This document shows, piece by piece, positions 1 through 6,460 of a DNA stretch of 9,868 nt. The DNA is from Chlamydiota bacterium. Lineage in GTDB: Bacteria > Chlamydiota > Chlamydiia > Chlamydiales > JAJFMB01. The notes under the pieces are model-generated. The model ran no database searches and was not told the DNA's origin. It was given only the letters and a program-made list of their open reading frames with translations. Both the position numbers and the translations under genes were made by a program. The DNA lies in the NCBI GenBank assembly GCA_021772355.1, contig JAJFMB010000164.1, forward strand, positions 1-9,868, given 5' to 3'. The first letter of the stretch is position 1, and every line of letters begins with the position of its first letter.

Positions 1-207
1 TATTTTGAGCGGGTTTGTCAAAGCTCCGTCCTCTTCAACAAATTGAAGATAAGGTTGACCCAGTGTTTTGGGAAAATATTCCCGAAGTTCGTGCGGGGTT
101 GGGGAAGGTTTCTTAAGGTCTGTGATCGCCCTAAGAATTAAGATATTTTCTAATACTGTTGGTAATTTCGGCTGATATTTCAACCTTTCATTCAATAGAG
201 TTTCCAT
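1..207 (-). CDS. PPi-dependent phosphofructokinase, N-terminal part (partial)
   Basis: This reading frame is open from an ATG at 207 to the left edge (69 codons) and then leaves the window. The protein begins METLLNERLKYQPKLPTVL and later has LREYFPKTLGQPYLQ and ends at LTNPLKI. In PPi-fructose-6-phosphate 1-phosphotransferases (plant beta subunit and chlamydial PfkA type, from memory) the same order occurs: LP.VL, then LFP...GQP, then LKIGVVLSGGQAPGGHN. The window stops exactly where that glycine-rich phosphate-binding loop should begin. The enzyme would phosphorylate fructose 6-phosphate with pyrophosphate in glycolysis. The start lies 11 bases after the sdaA stop on the same strand, so the two are probably cotranscribed. 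Only a weak AGG-like ribosome site precedes it. The catalytic part is not visible, so the identity rests on the N-terminal pattern. Confidence 0.78.
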   Translation of the reverse strand, partial: METLLNERLKYQPKLPTVLENILILRAITDLKKPSPTPHELREYFPKTLGQPYLQFVEEDGALTNPLKI

Positions 208-218
208 ACTTTCGAAAC

Positions 219-1589
219 CTAACACTCGGGAACATTTACAGCAAGCCCTCCAAGAGAGGTCTCCTTATACATAGTCTGCATATCTATACCCGTTTGACGC
301 ATCGTAGCTATCACTTGATCAAGACTCACACGATGAGATCCATCACCTTGCATAGCTAAGAGCGAAGCATTAATTGCTTTGATCGCTCCCATCGTATTTC
401 TTTCAATGCATGGAACCTGGACAAGTCCCATTATAGGATCGCACGTTAAACCCAAATTGTGCTCCATGCCAATCTCTGCGGCATTTTCCACTTGCATAGG
501 AGTACCACCAAGAGCTGCTGTCAAGCCCGCTGCTGCCATAGAACACGCTACACCAACTTCACCCATACAACCCATCTCAGCAGCAGAGATTGATGCACCC
601 AACTTGTACAGTATGCCAATTGCTCCTGCTGTTAACAAATATGCTACAACACCTTCATCTGTAGGGTTATTCGTAAATGTCAGGTAGTAATGCAGTACAG
701 ATGGAATAATTCCTGCTGCACCATTTGTTGGTGCTGTAACCACCCGTCCACCGGCTGCATTTTCTTCATTGACAGCAAGTGCCCACATGCTCACCCACTC
801 CATCACATCAGTTGGAGTCTTAAGTTGCTGCTGTTTTTGTCCCTCTAACTTTTTATAGAGAGAAGCTGCGCGTCTTTTCACATTCAAACCACCCGGCAGA
901 ATCCCCTCCTGCTTACAACCACGATCCATACAAGATTTCATCACCTGCCAAATCCGTAACAGCCCTTGCCTCACATCTTCTTCGCTCCTTAGAGTGCTTT
1001 CATTTTGCATCATCACTTGTGCCACAGAAAGTTCTTTATCTTGACAATGCATTAAAAGCTCTTCTGCAGTGTTGAAAGGCAAAGGAAACTGCGGAGGATT
1101 TTCTCCAAGATGCACATCTCTTTTCGCCTCTCCTTCATCCACGATAAAACCACCGCCAACAGAGTAATAAACTTTCGAGACAAGTTCGAGTCCTGCATCA
1201 TTGTAGGCCCTGAAACGCATGCCATTCGGATGATACGGCAGTTGCTTGTCTTTGTGAAAAAGTAAGTGAATTTCTTCATTAAAGGGAATATCTTTGATTC
1301 CAAACAAACAAAGACGCCCTTCAACTTTGATGTGCTCAAGCTGGTCGCTAATACGCTCCGGATCCACCCCCTCAGGTGTTTCCCCTTCAAGACCTAAGAG
1401 AACCGCTTTATCGGTGCCATGCCCCTTTCCGGTAAGAGCGAGTGAACCATACAAGTCAACCTTTACAGAACCTATATTTTCATGCTGCAGCTGCTTAGCA
1501 AATAAACGGCTCGCCCTCATAGGCCCTACTGTATGTGAGCTCGAAGGACCAATTCCTATGGAAAACAAATCAAATACACTGATCGACAT
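219..1589 (-). CDS. sdaA: L-serine dehydratase, single-chain [4Fe-4S] type
   Basis: This cytoplasmic enzyme deaminates L-serine to pyruvate and ammonia using an iron-sulfur cluster. It has 456 residues, close to the roughly 455 of E. coli SdaA. It has the beta domain first (FDLFSIGIGPSSSHTVGPM at about 6-24) and the alpha domain after about residue 180 (GGRVVTAPTNGAAGIIP at 280-296). Cluster cysteines are C341 (AEMGCMGE), C383 (LTCDPIMG) and C394 (VPCIERN). The last residue, C456, matches the C-terminal cysteine described for the Legionella enzyme. An ATG 57 bases further upstream (1646) would add 19 residues not typical of the family. The ATG at 1589 is preferred because the protein then starts MSISVFDLFS as usual and a good Shine-Dalgarno, GAGGGTGA, sits just before it. 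It leads a likely two-gene operon with the phosphofructokinase. Confidence 0.97.
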   Translation of the reverse strand: MSISVFDLFSIGIGPSSSHTVGPMRASRLFAKQLQHENIGSVKVDLYGSLALTGKGHGTDKAVLLGLEGETPEGVDPERISDQLEHIKVEGRLCLFGIKDIPFNEEIHLLFHKDKQLPYHPNGMRFRAYNDAGLELVSKVYYSVGGGFIVDEGEAKRDVHLGENPPQFPLPFNTAEELLMHCQDKELSVAQVMMQNESTLRSEEDVRQGLLRIWQVMKSCMDRGCKQEGILPGGLNVKRRAASLYKKLEGQKQQQLKTPTDVMEWVSMWALAVNEENAAGGRVVTAPTNGAAGIIPSVLHYYLTFTNNPTDEGVVAYLLTAGAIGILYKLGASISAAEMGCMGEVGVACSMAAAGLTAALGGTPMQVENAAEIGMEHNLGLTCDPIMGLVQVPCIERNTMGAIKAINASLLAMQGDGSHRVSLDQVIATMRQTGIDMQTMYKETSLGGLAVNVPEC

Positions 1590-1594
1590 AATAG

Positions 1595-1603
1595 TCACCC
1601 TCT
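1595..1603 (-). promoter_or_regulatory. Ribosome binding site deciding the sdaA start
   Basis: Read on the minus strand this is AGAGGGTGA, ending five bases before the ATG at 1589. It supports that start over the in-frame ATG at 1646, which would place this site inside the coding region. Confidence 0.75.
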
Positions 1604-1613
1604 GAAAAAACGT

Positions 1614-1643
1614 ATGATAACTCTTTCGAAAGAATTGCTTCAA
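1614..1643 (-). promoter_or_regulatory. Candidate sigma-70-type promoter of sdaA
   Basis: On the minus strand a TTGAAG box (1643-1638) and a TATCAT box (1619-1614) are separated by 18 bases. They match the consensus at 4 of 6 and 5 of 6 positions. Transcription would start near 1607, giving a leader of about 18 bases that contains the ribosome site. The spacer carries the palindrome listed separately. The call rests on consensus matching only. Confidence 0.4.
1622..1633. promoter_or_regulatory. Perfect 12-base palindrome, possible operator
   Basis: TCTTTCGAAAGA is its own reverse complement. It sits in the 94-base spacer between divergent sdaA and the CDP-alcohol transferase gene, between the predicted -35 and -10 boxes of sdaA. 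That is a typical place for a repressor half-site pair. No cognate regulator is visible in the window and the site may be chance. Confidence 0.35.
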
Positions 1644-1683
1644 CATTGAAAATAATCAACCCTTTCTACAAAATCAGGATCTT

Positions 1684-2265
1684 ATGATTGACAGTTCCTA
1701 CCGCTCACGCTATCAAACAATGCTTGTAGATCCGCTCATCCCTCACGTGTTGCGATGGAATCCTCTGCACATTACTATTTTGGGACTACTATCCGGCCTA
1801 ATGGTGATTCCCTCCCTAGCGTTTCACCACACCTTGATAGCTCTCACCTTCCTACTGTTTTCCGGCTATCTCGACACTCTTGACGGCTCGTTAGCACGAG
1901 CAAAATCCGAGACGACTCCAAAAGGCGCCGTCATCGATATTGTTTCTGATCGCACAGTTGAGTTCGCCATCATTTTAGGTCTCTTTCTCGTTGACCCCTC
2001 ACACCGTGGCCTCTCTTCTCTTTTGATGCTAGGAAGTGCTATGCTCTGTGTCACCACTTTCCTCGTCGTTGGTATCTTTACTGAAAACGACAGTCATAAA
2101 AGTTTTCATTACAGCCCAGGACTTATCGAACGCGCCGAAGCCTTCATTCTCTTTGGATTCATGATTCTTTTTCCCTGCTATTTTACTTGGATTGCCACAG
2201 CATTTTCCGTCGCCGTGCTGTTCACGGCACTTATGAGAATTTGGAACTTCTGGCGACACTATTAA
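1684..2265 (+). CDS. CDP-alcohol phosphatidyltransferase family protein
   Basis: This integral membrane enzyme of phospholipid synthesis transfers a phosphatidyl group from a CDP-lipid to an alcohol. The 193-residue protein carries the full family motif D-x2-DG-x2-AR-x8-G-x3-D-x3-D, with D64, D67, G68, A71, R72, G81, D85 and D89. These acids bind the metal and the CDP-alcohol. Hydrophobic segments at about 30-48, 50-62, 92-104, 112-132, 153-172 and 171-188 fit a small polytopic enzyme. The acceptor alcohol (glycerol phosphate, serine, inositol phosphate or other) cannot be read from the motif. The SPGLIERAE stretch at 144-152 resembles part of the inositol-phosphate-type members, but only loosely. 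Start: ATG preceded by AGGA about six bases upstream. The VOC gene follows after 15 bases, suggesting one transcript. Confidence 0.92.
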   Translation: MIDSSYRSRYQTMLVDPLIPHVLRWNPLHITILGLLSGLMVIPSLAFHHTLIALTFLLFSGYLDTLDGSLARAKSETTPKGAVIDIVSDRTVEFAIILGLFLVDPSHRGLSSLLMLGSAMLCVTTFLVVGIFTENDSHKSFHYSPGLIERAEAFILFGFMILFPCYFTWIATAFSVAVLFTALMRIWNFWRHY

Positions 2266-2280
2266 ATACGGAGTACTCGC

Positions 2281-2745
2281 ATGAAATTTTTTCTTTCCTT
2301 TATCGCCTTACTATTTTTTAGTTGCGCACTTGATGCTTCGCATCTCAAATTGAGTCACGTGGTTTATTACGTTAAAGATGTACAAGAATCACTGGATTTT
2401 TACGAGCGTGCGTTTGATCTGAAAACACGTCATGTTGACGAAAGAGGGTTGTATGGTGAACTTGAATGCGGTGGATATACACTTGCTTTTGCAAATGAAA
2501 AATTGGCTCACATGGCTCTACCGGAGGGTTTTCACTCTCTAAATCCGGATGACAAGCCGTTTGGTTGTGAAATTGGATTTATCACTGATGATACACAAAA
2601 GTGGTATGAAAAAGCTCTCGAAGAAGGAGCGATAAGCGTGTGCCCACCTGAACAGAAGCCTTGGGGACAAATCATTGCCTACGTAAGAGATCCGCAAGGG
2701 ATTCTCATTGAATTTTGTCAAATTATTGATAAGGTATGGGAATAG
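2281..2745 (+). CDS. Exported VOC (glyoxalase-fold) family protein
   Basis: The protein has 154 residues. Residues 1-20 form an export signal: MKF, a hydrophobic run, then a possible cleavage site after LDA. An FFSC sequence at 12-15 is a poor lipobox, so lipoprotein processing is possible but less likely. Residues 21-150 form one VOC unit of two beta-alpha-beta3 modules. SHVVYYVKDV...SLDFYERAF begins the first. GFITDD...YEKALEEGA and KPWGQIIAYVRDPQGILIEF (126-145) form the second. H26 and E144 sit at the usual metal-ligand positions; E60 or E62 and E97 are other candidates. Members include glyoxalase I, antibiotic-binding proteins and dioxygenases, and the substrate cannot be chosen here. 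GGAG lies seven bases before the ATG. Its stop codon coincides with the 3' end of a convergent tRNA gene. Confidence 0.9.
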   Translation: MKFFLSFIALLFFSCALDASHLKLSHVVYYVKDVQESLDFYERAFDLKTRHVDERGLYGELECGGYTLAFANEKLAHMALPEGFHSLNPDDKPFGCEIGFITDDTQKWYEKALEEGAISVCPPEQKPWGQIIAYVRDPQGILIEFCQIIDKVWE

Positions 2746-2815
2746 CGGCAGCCGGGCTTGAACCGACGACACGCGGATTATGATTCCGCTGCTCTACCAA
2801 CTGAGCTATACCGCC
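2743..2815 (-). tRNA. tRNA-Met (CAT), probably elongator
   Basis: The 73-base gene folds as a standard cloverleaf. The acceptor is GGCGGTA paired with TGCCGCT, with discriminator A. The D arm is GCTC/GAGC. The anticodon stem GCGGA/TCCGC encloses the loop ATCATAA, giving anticodon CAT. The T stem GTCGG/CCGGC encloses TTCAAGC. No 3' CCA is encoded. The G1-U72 pair and GGCGGT acceptor resemble B. subtilis elongator tRNA-Met as I recall it, and C11-G24 excludes the initiator pattern. A tRNA-Ile that reads AUA after lysidine modification also has a CAT anticodon and is not fully excluded. It lies 16 bases downstream of tRNA-fMet. Its last three bases are the complement of the VOC stop codon. Confidence 0.9.
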
Positions 2816-2831
2816 GTTAAAAAAAGAAAAA

Positions 2832-2904
2832 TAGCGGGGGAAGGATTCGAACCTCCGACCTTTGGGTTATGAGCCCAACGAGCTAACCCCTGCTCCACCC
2901 CGCG
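2832..2904 (-). tRNA. Initiator tRNA-fMet (CAT)
   Basis: The sequence opens CGCGGGGTGGAGCA, the hallmark of bacterial initiator tRNA. The anticodon stem TTGGG/CCCAA holds the three consecutive G-C pairs needed for P-site binding, around the loop CTCATAA (anticodon CAT). The D stem has A11-U24, also an initiator mark. The T arm is GGAGG/CCTTC around TTCGAAT. The acceptor CGCGGGG pairs with CCCCGCT except at position 1, where C1 faces U72. The mismatch that allows formylation is therefore kept, but as C-U rather than the usual C-A. CCA is not encoded. The gene lies downstream of waaA on the same strand and is followed by the second CAT tRNA. Confidence 0.95.
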
Positions 2905-2919
2905 TCATTTTTTAACACG

Positions 2920-2949
2920 TTCATAATGAGTTAAGAAATACAATAACAA
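2920..2949 (-). promoter_or_regulatory. Candidate promoter of the two-tRNA unit
   Basis: In the 49 bases between the waaA stop and tRNA-fMet, the minus strand shows TTGTTA (2949-2944) and TATGAA (2925-2920) with an 18-base spacer. Each matches 4 of 6 consensus positions. The start would fall near 2913, about nine bases before the tRNA. Read-through from waaA is the alternative. Confidence 0.3.
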
Positions 2950-2953
2950 AGCC

Positions 2954-4261
2954 TCAATTAATGCTCAAGCCTTTTAATAAAGTTTTCATCACAGACAGCG
3001 TGCGCATGGTAGCTCCTCTCGTCTCGTTCATAAGCTTAATACCCGCTTGACCAAAGTCTAGTCGTTGTTCTGAATTTGCTAAAAGTTCTGACAACGCAGG
3101 AACGAGATGGAATGAATCGGTTTGCACGCCTGCTTGGTATTCCATAACAAGTTTAACAAGATCTGGCTGCGCGTGCATATGGGGCCCAAAAAGTACAGGC
3201 ACACCAAAGGCGCATGGCTCCAAAATATTGTGTCCCCCCACTTTTTCCGTGAAACTTCCTCCGACAAAGGCAACATCTGCAAGCTGATAACACTTCTGAA
3301 GAATCCCCATTTCATCAACTAACACCAATTTTTCAGAAATATTATTTTGAGAATAGCGACTAAAAGGAATGCTCGCTTGTGCGCAAAGTTCGGCAACAGA
3401 GTCAAAACGCTCAGGATGTCGAGGAATTAGCAACACTTTCAAGTGTGGATAGCGGCACCAAAGTTCAGGCAAGACATCAAGAAAAATCTTTTCTTCAGGT
3501 GCATGCGTTGAACCAACTACAAGTACAGGATGATCAGGCATAATCCGAAATTTTTGACGCCATACATCAAGTAGCTCCCCTTTTAAGTGTGAGGAGGAAG
3601 AGTCGAGCTTGAGATTACCGGTCACATAGAGGCGATCAGAAGGGACGCCAGCACTTTCAAATCTTTCTTTATAGCTATTACTTTGAACGCAAAACAGGTC
3701 GATAAGTTGCCATAAAGGTTTCGTAATAAAGGCAAGACGTTGATAGCGGCGCGCACTTCTTTCTGAGAGTTTCCCATTCACGACAACGATCTTGGCGCCC
3801 GCCTTTTTGGCACTTTTCAAAAAATTTAACCAAAAATCCGTTTCAGTCAACAACACCAGATCGGGCGCAATCCGTCGCATAATTGGTCCGATAATAAACC
3901 GAAAGTCAATAGGGAGGTAGACATGATGTGCGGCAAAAGGGATCGATTTTTTCGCTTCAGCATGCCCGGTTTCCGTAACAGAGGAGATAACAATCAACGG
4001 ATTTTCGAGGGATTCGTATATCTGCTTAGCGAGAGGGACCACAGCCTTAGTCTCTCCTAGAGAAACTGCGTGAATCCACACCAACGGCCTCCCCTTTTTT
4101 TCGATTTTGGGGAAGCCGATCCCAAAGCGAAGAAGAAAAGTGCCACGATATTTCCCTAAAACCAAGCGTTGATACAATGCTTTGGGAAAAGAAATACAAA
4201 AAAATAGAAAAAGTCCAATTTCATAAAGGATTGCTATCATAGTAAGAGATAATAACATCAT
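2954..4261 (-). CDS. waaA: 3-deoxy-D-manno-octulosonic acid (Kdo) transferase
   Basis: This inner-membrane GT30 glycosyltransferase (also kdtA; gseA in Chlamydia) adds Kdo from CMP-Kdo to the lipid A precursor. The protein has up to 435 residues. A hydrophobic anchor spans about 5-27. WIHAVSLGE (62-70) contains the expected catalytic base, E70. Family blocks follow: VTGNLKLD (213-220), GSTHAPEE (250-257), LIPRHPERF (278-286) and FVGGSFTEKVGGHNILEP (332-349). The last of these lies in the CMP-Kdo binding half. Chlamydial homologues can add two or three Kdo units; the number cannot be read here. The start is uncertain: the tandem ATG-ATG at 4261 and the ATG at 4240 (MIAILYEIGLF, closer to chlamydial N-termini) all lack a clear ribosome site. 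It is divergent from the MscS-type gene. Confidence 0.96.
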   Translation of the reverse strand: MMLLSLTMIAILYEIGLFLFFCISFPKALYQRLVLGKYRGTFLLRFGIGFPKIEKKGRPLVWIHAVSLGETKAVVPLAKQIYESLENPLIVISSVTETGHAEAKKSIPFAAHHVYLPIDFRFIIGPIMRRIAPDLVLLTETDFWLNFLKSAKKAGAKIVVVNGKLSERSARRYQRLAFITKPLWQLIDLFCVQSNSYKERFESAGVPSDRLYVTGNLKLDSSSSHLKGELLDVWRQKFRIMPDHPVLVVGSTHAPEEKIFLDVLPELWCRYPHLKVLLIPRHPERFDSVAELCAQASIPFSRYSQNNISEKLVLVDEMGILQKCYQLADVAFVGGSFTEKVGGHNILEPCAFGVPVLFGPHMHAQPDLVKLVMEYQAGVQTDSFHLVPALSELLANSEQRLDFGQAGIKLMNETRGATMRTLSVMKTLLKGLSIN

Positions 4262-4317
4262 GTACAGAAAATGGGAATTATGAAAAGATGCGCAGTAGGG
4301 ACATTGGGGGAATTTAA
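4262..4317. promoter_or_regulatory. Divergent intergenic region, waaA / MscS-type gene
   Basis: These 56 bases must hold signals for both genes unless promoters overlap coding sequence. The only box-like sequences overlap: CATAAT on the minus strand (4282-4277) and TATGAA on the plus strand (4279-4284). Neither has a convincing -35 partner. A nine-codon frame (ATG at 4288) ends in TAA at 4315-4317, directly against the GTG start at 4318. A GGGGG run at 4306-4310 is the likely ribosome site for that GTG. Confidence 0.3.
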
Positions 4318-6456
4318 GTGTCTAAGTTTCTGAATTTCACATTTTTAGTTCTATTTTGCTCATTTATGCCTCTGTTGGCTCAAGAAAAAATTACGCCTAC
4401 TTCTCCCCCTAAACCAAGCGATTTAACAGACGAGTGGTGGCTCTTCTACCAAGAAGACAATGAAAAAGCATCGGAACGGATCGATCAAACACAATTTGAA
4501 CTTGAACAAACCTTAGAGCTGGTTTCCGATGAGAACCTACAAAAAGGGCGCAATACTGTTGATCGTATTCTAACAAATCTTCAAGCCTATCAACAAGTGG
4601 CAGCACAACCTCCTCCCTCGCTTCCGACACCAAAACCCATTGCCGATCGTTATACCATCGACGATATTGTGGAACTTAACAGGCAAATTCGACAAACAAC
4701 AATTGAATTACAAAGAGAAAAAGATAATCAAAACGAACAATTGCGCAAGCTCTCTGCCGCCGAAAAACACTTAAGAGAGCTTCAAAAAAAATACAATGCT
4801 GCCGAACTACGCACTGAAAAAAGAATACTATTAGGCCTCGATATCATCGCCTATCGCTCGGCAATTGAACTCACAAAAATGCGTCTTGAAAATTTAGAGG
4901 GACGTGTCAAAGCAGGCCAAACCAGTCTCGATCACCTTAATGAAGAGATGGCAAAAGCTGTAGAGCGTGTCTACGTCACTCCAGAAAAGTCATCAAAACT
5001 TTTTCAACAAGTTGAAGCAGCAAAGAGTTCTTGGAATAAAGCCCAAAATATCCTTAACAAAAAGGAAATCGAAGCCGCAGTTTCTGTCCCCAGCAGCCGA
5101 GATCCACTATCAGAAGCGCAAAACCAACTTCTTTCCCAAGAAGTGATCGCAGCACGGATCGTCGAAATGGAGGCGCACAACGATCTGATTTTTTTGGAAA
5201 TCGAAAAAGCGCTTACTGAGCTAATTGCCAGACCAGAACAAGTTGATATTTCAGCTATGCGAGATAATATAGCTCAGTGGAGTGATCATTTATTCAAAGC
5301 AAAAGAACTCGTCGCAGACTGGGCAGAGATTTGCCAAGAACAAATCCAAAGCACTAGCAAAATTATCGCGCTTTATGAGGATAATGGAAGAACAGTAAAC
5401 CCTGATCTGATCCTCCTTCAACAACAAATTATCCGCTTAGCATATGACAATATCTTTGATTTACAGCGGATCAACAGTGAAATTGAAGATAGTCTTTTTC
5501 TCTTAGAAGAAGTCGACGATGCTCTCACACCCCTTTTGGGCGGAGGCGAGCGTTGGCTAAGGGAATTCCTCGATTTTATTGCATCAAGTGTCAAAAAAAC
5601 ACTAGACTGGCTAGGTCAGGGACTCTTCAACATTGGCAGCACCCCTGTTACTCTTGTGAGCATTTTGCGATTTTTCATTGTCATCATTCTCACAATATGG
5701 GTGTCACGACTCATACGTAGAGGTTTAAGCACCGTGTTAGAGCAGCGACGGGGAATGCGCAAAGCTATCGCTTTTCGGATTGACCGCCTTGTTCACTACT
5801 TCGTCCTTACCATCGGTTTTATCGTAGCCCTTTCAGCCCTTGGATTTAACTTTTCCAATCTAATACTTATTGCCGGAGCCTTGGGAGTAGGTTTAGGTTT
5901 CGGACTGCAATCAATTTTCAACAATTTTGTTTCGGGAATTATCGTCCTTTTTGAAAGCTACCTAAAAGTTGGAGATTATATAGAGCTCGAGACAGGGATT
6001 AAAGGCGAAGTAAAGGCGATCAACTTTCGCACGATCATTCTTCGCACTAACGACGGTGTTGACATCTTGATTCCTAATTCGGATGTTGTGAGCAACCGCG
6101 TGATCAACTGGACGCTTAACGACCCCTATCGTCGCGTGCATATTCCTTTTAGCGTGGCTTATGGAACAGACAAAGAGCTTGTTAAACGAATTGTTATCGA
6201 AGCTGCCTTCGATGTTGAATACACCCTTCCCAAAGGAAAAAAACCCGATCCACAAGTCCGCTTTATCAAATTTGCCGACAGCAGTCTCGAGTTTGAACTG
6301 GCTGTGTGGGTCAACGATAAAGCAACAAGACGCAGTCGCTTGACGAGCTCCGCCTATCTTTGGGCCATCGACAACGTCCTAAGAAAGCACGGCATTACCG
6401 TTCCTTTCCCTCAAAGAGATGTTCATATCTCGCAGCAACCACCGCAGCCTTCTTAA
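4318..6456 (+). CDS. Large MscS-family mechanosensitive channel
   Basis: This is predicted to be an inner-membrane channel that opens under membrane tension to release solutes during osmotic downshock. The 712-residue protein starts with a signal peptide (about 1-21, cleavage after LLA). A long, largely helical, charged periplasmic part follows (22-410), with a proline-rich patch at 98-107 and coiled-coil-like runs at about 115-215 and 225-300. Membrane helices lie at about 445-464, 490-510 and 514-547. The last has the pore pattern AGALGVGLGFGLQ then NNFVSGIIVLFE. The MscS beta domain starts at KVGDYIEL (550-557) and includes IPNSDVVSN; an alpha/beta domain runs to about 700. E. coli MscS has 286 residues and MscK about 1120, so this is an intermediate form. 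The GTG start directly follows an in-frame TAA, so translation cannot begin earlier. Confidence 0.93.
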   Translation: MSKFLNFTFLVLFCSFMPLLAQEKITPTSPPKPSDLTDEWWLFYQEDNEKASERIDQTQFELEQTLELVSDENLQKGRNTVDRILTNLQAYQQVAAQPPPSLPTPKPIADRYTIDDIVELNRQIRQTTIELQREKDNQNEQLRKLSAAEKHLRELQKKYNAAELRTEKRILLGLDIIAYRSAIELTKMRLENLEGRVKAGQTSLDHLNEEMAKAVERVYVTPEKSSKLFQQVEAAKSSWNKAQNILNKKEIEAAVSVPSSRDPLSEAQNQLLSQEVIAARIVEMEAHNDLIFLEIEKALTELIARPEQVDISAMRDNIAQWSDHLFKAKELVADWAEICQEQIQSTSKIIALYEDNGRTVNPDLILLQQQIIRLAYDNIFDLQRINSEIEDSLFLLEEVDDALTPLLGGGERWLREFLDFIASSVKKTLDWLGQGLFNIGSTPVTLVSILRFFIVIILTIWVSRLIRRGLSTVLEQRRGMRKAIAFRIDRLVHYFVLTIGFIVALSALGFNFSNLILIAGALGVGLGFGLQSIFNNFVSGIIVLFESYLKVGDYIELETGIKGEVKAINFRTIILRTNDGVDILIPNSDVVSNRVINWTLNDPYRRVHIPFSVAYGTDKELVKRIVIEAAFDVEYTLPKGKKPDPQVRFIKFADSSLEFELAVWVNDKATRRSRLTSSAYLWAIDNVLRKHGITVPFPQRDVHISQQPPQPS

Positions 6457-6460
6457 ACAA

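Noticed and set aside
379..687. Open frame of 102 codons on the plus strand inside sdaA
   Set aside because: It is antisense to a strongly conserved part of SdaA, and its length and composition are explained by that gene.
1590..1646. An extra 19 residues at the N-terminus of SdaA, starting at ATG 1646
   Set aside because: The added residues are not family-like, would cover the promoter boxes and palindrome, and the strong ribosome site at 1595-1603 points to the ATG at 1589.
2029..2259. Open frame of 76 codons on the minus strand inside the CDP-alcohol transferase gene
   Set aside because: It is antisense to a gene with a complete active-site motif, and its protein shows no domain or ribosome site of note.
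2816..2831. T-rich minus-strand spacer between the two tRNAs as a terminator
   Set aside because: There is no separate hairpin before the T-run. The spacer is more simply a processing site between tandem tRNAs, although partial termination cannot be excluded.
4271..4333. A 20-residue frame from ATG 4271 overlapping the MscS-type start
   Set aside because: It lacks a ribosome site and any recognisable product, and its end overlaps the channel gene in another frame, which is expected by chance.
5962..6255. Open frame of 97 codons on the minus strand inside the MscS-type gene
   Set aside because: It mirrors the conserved MscS beta domain and has no independent support.
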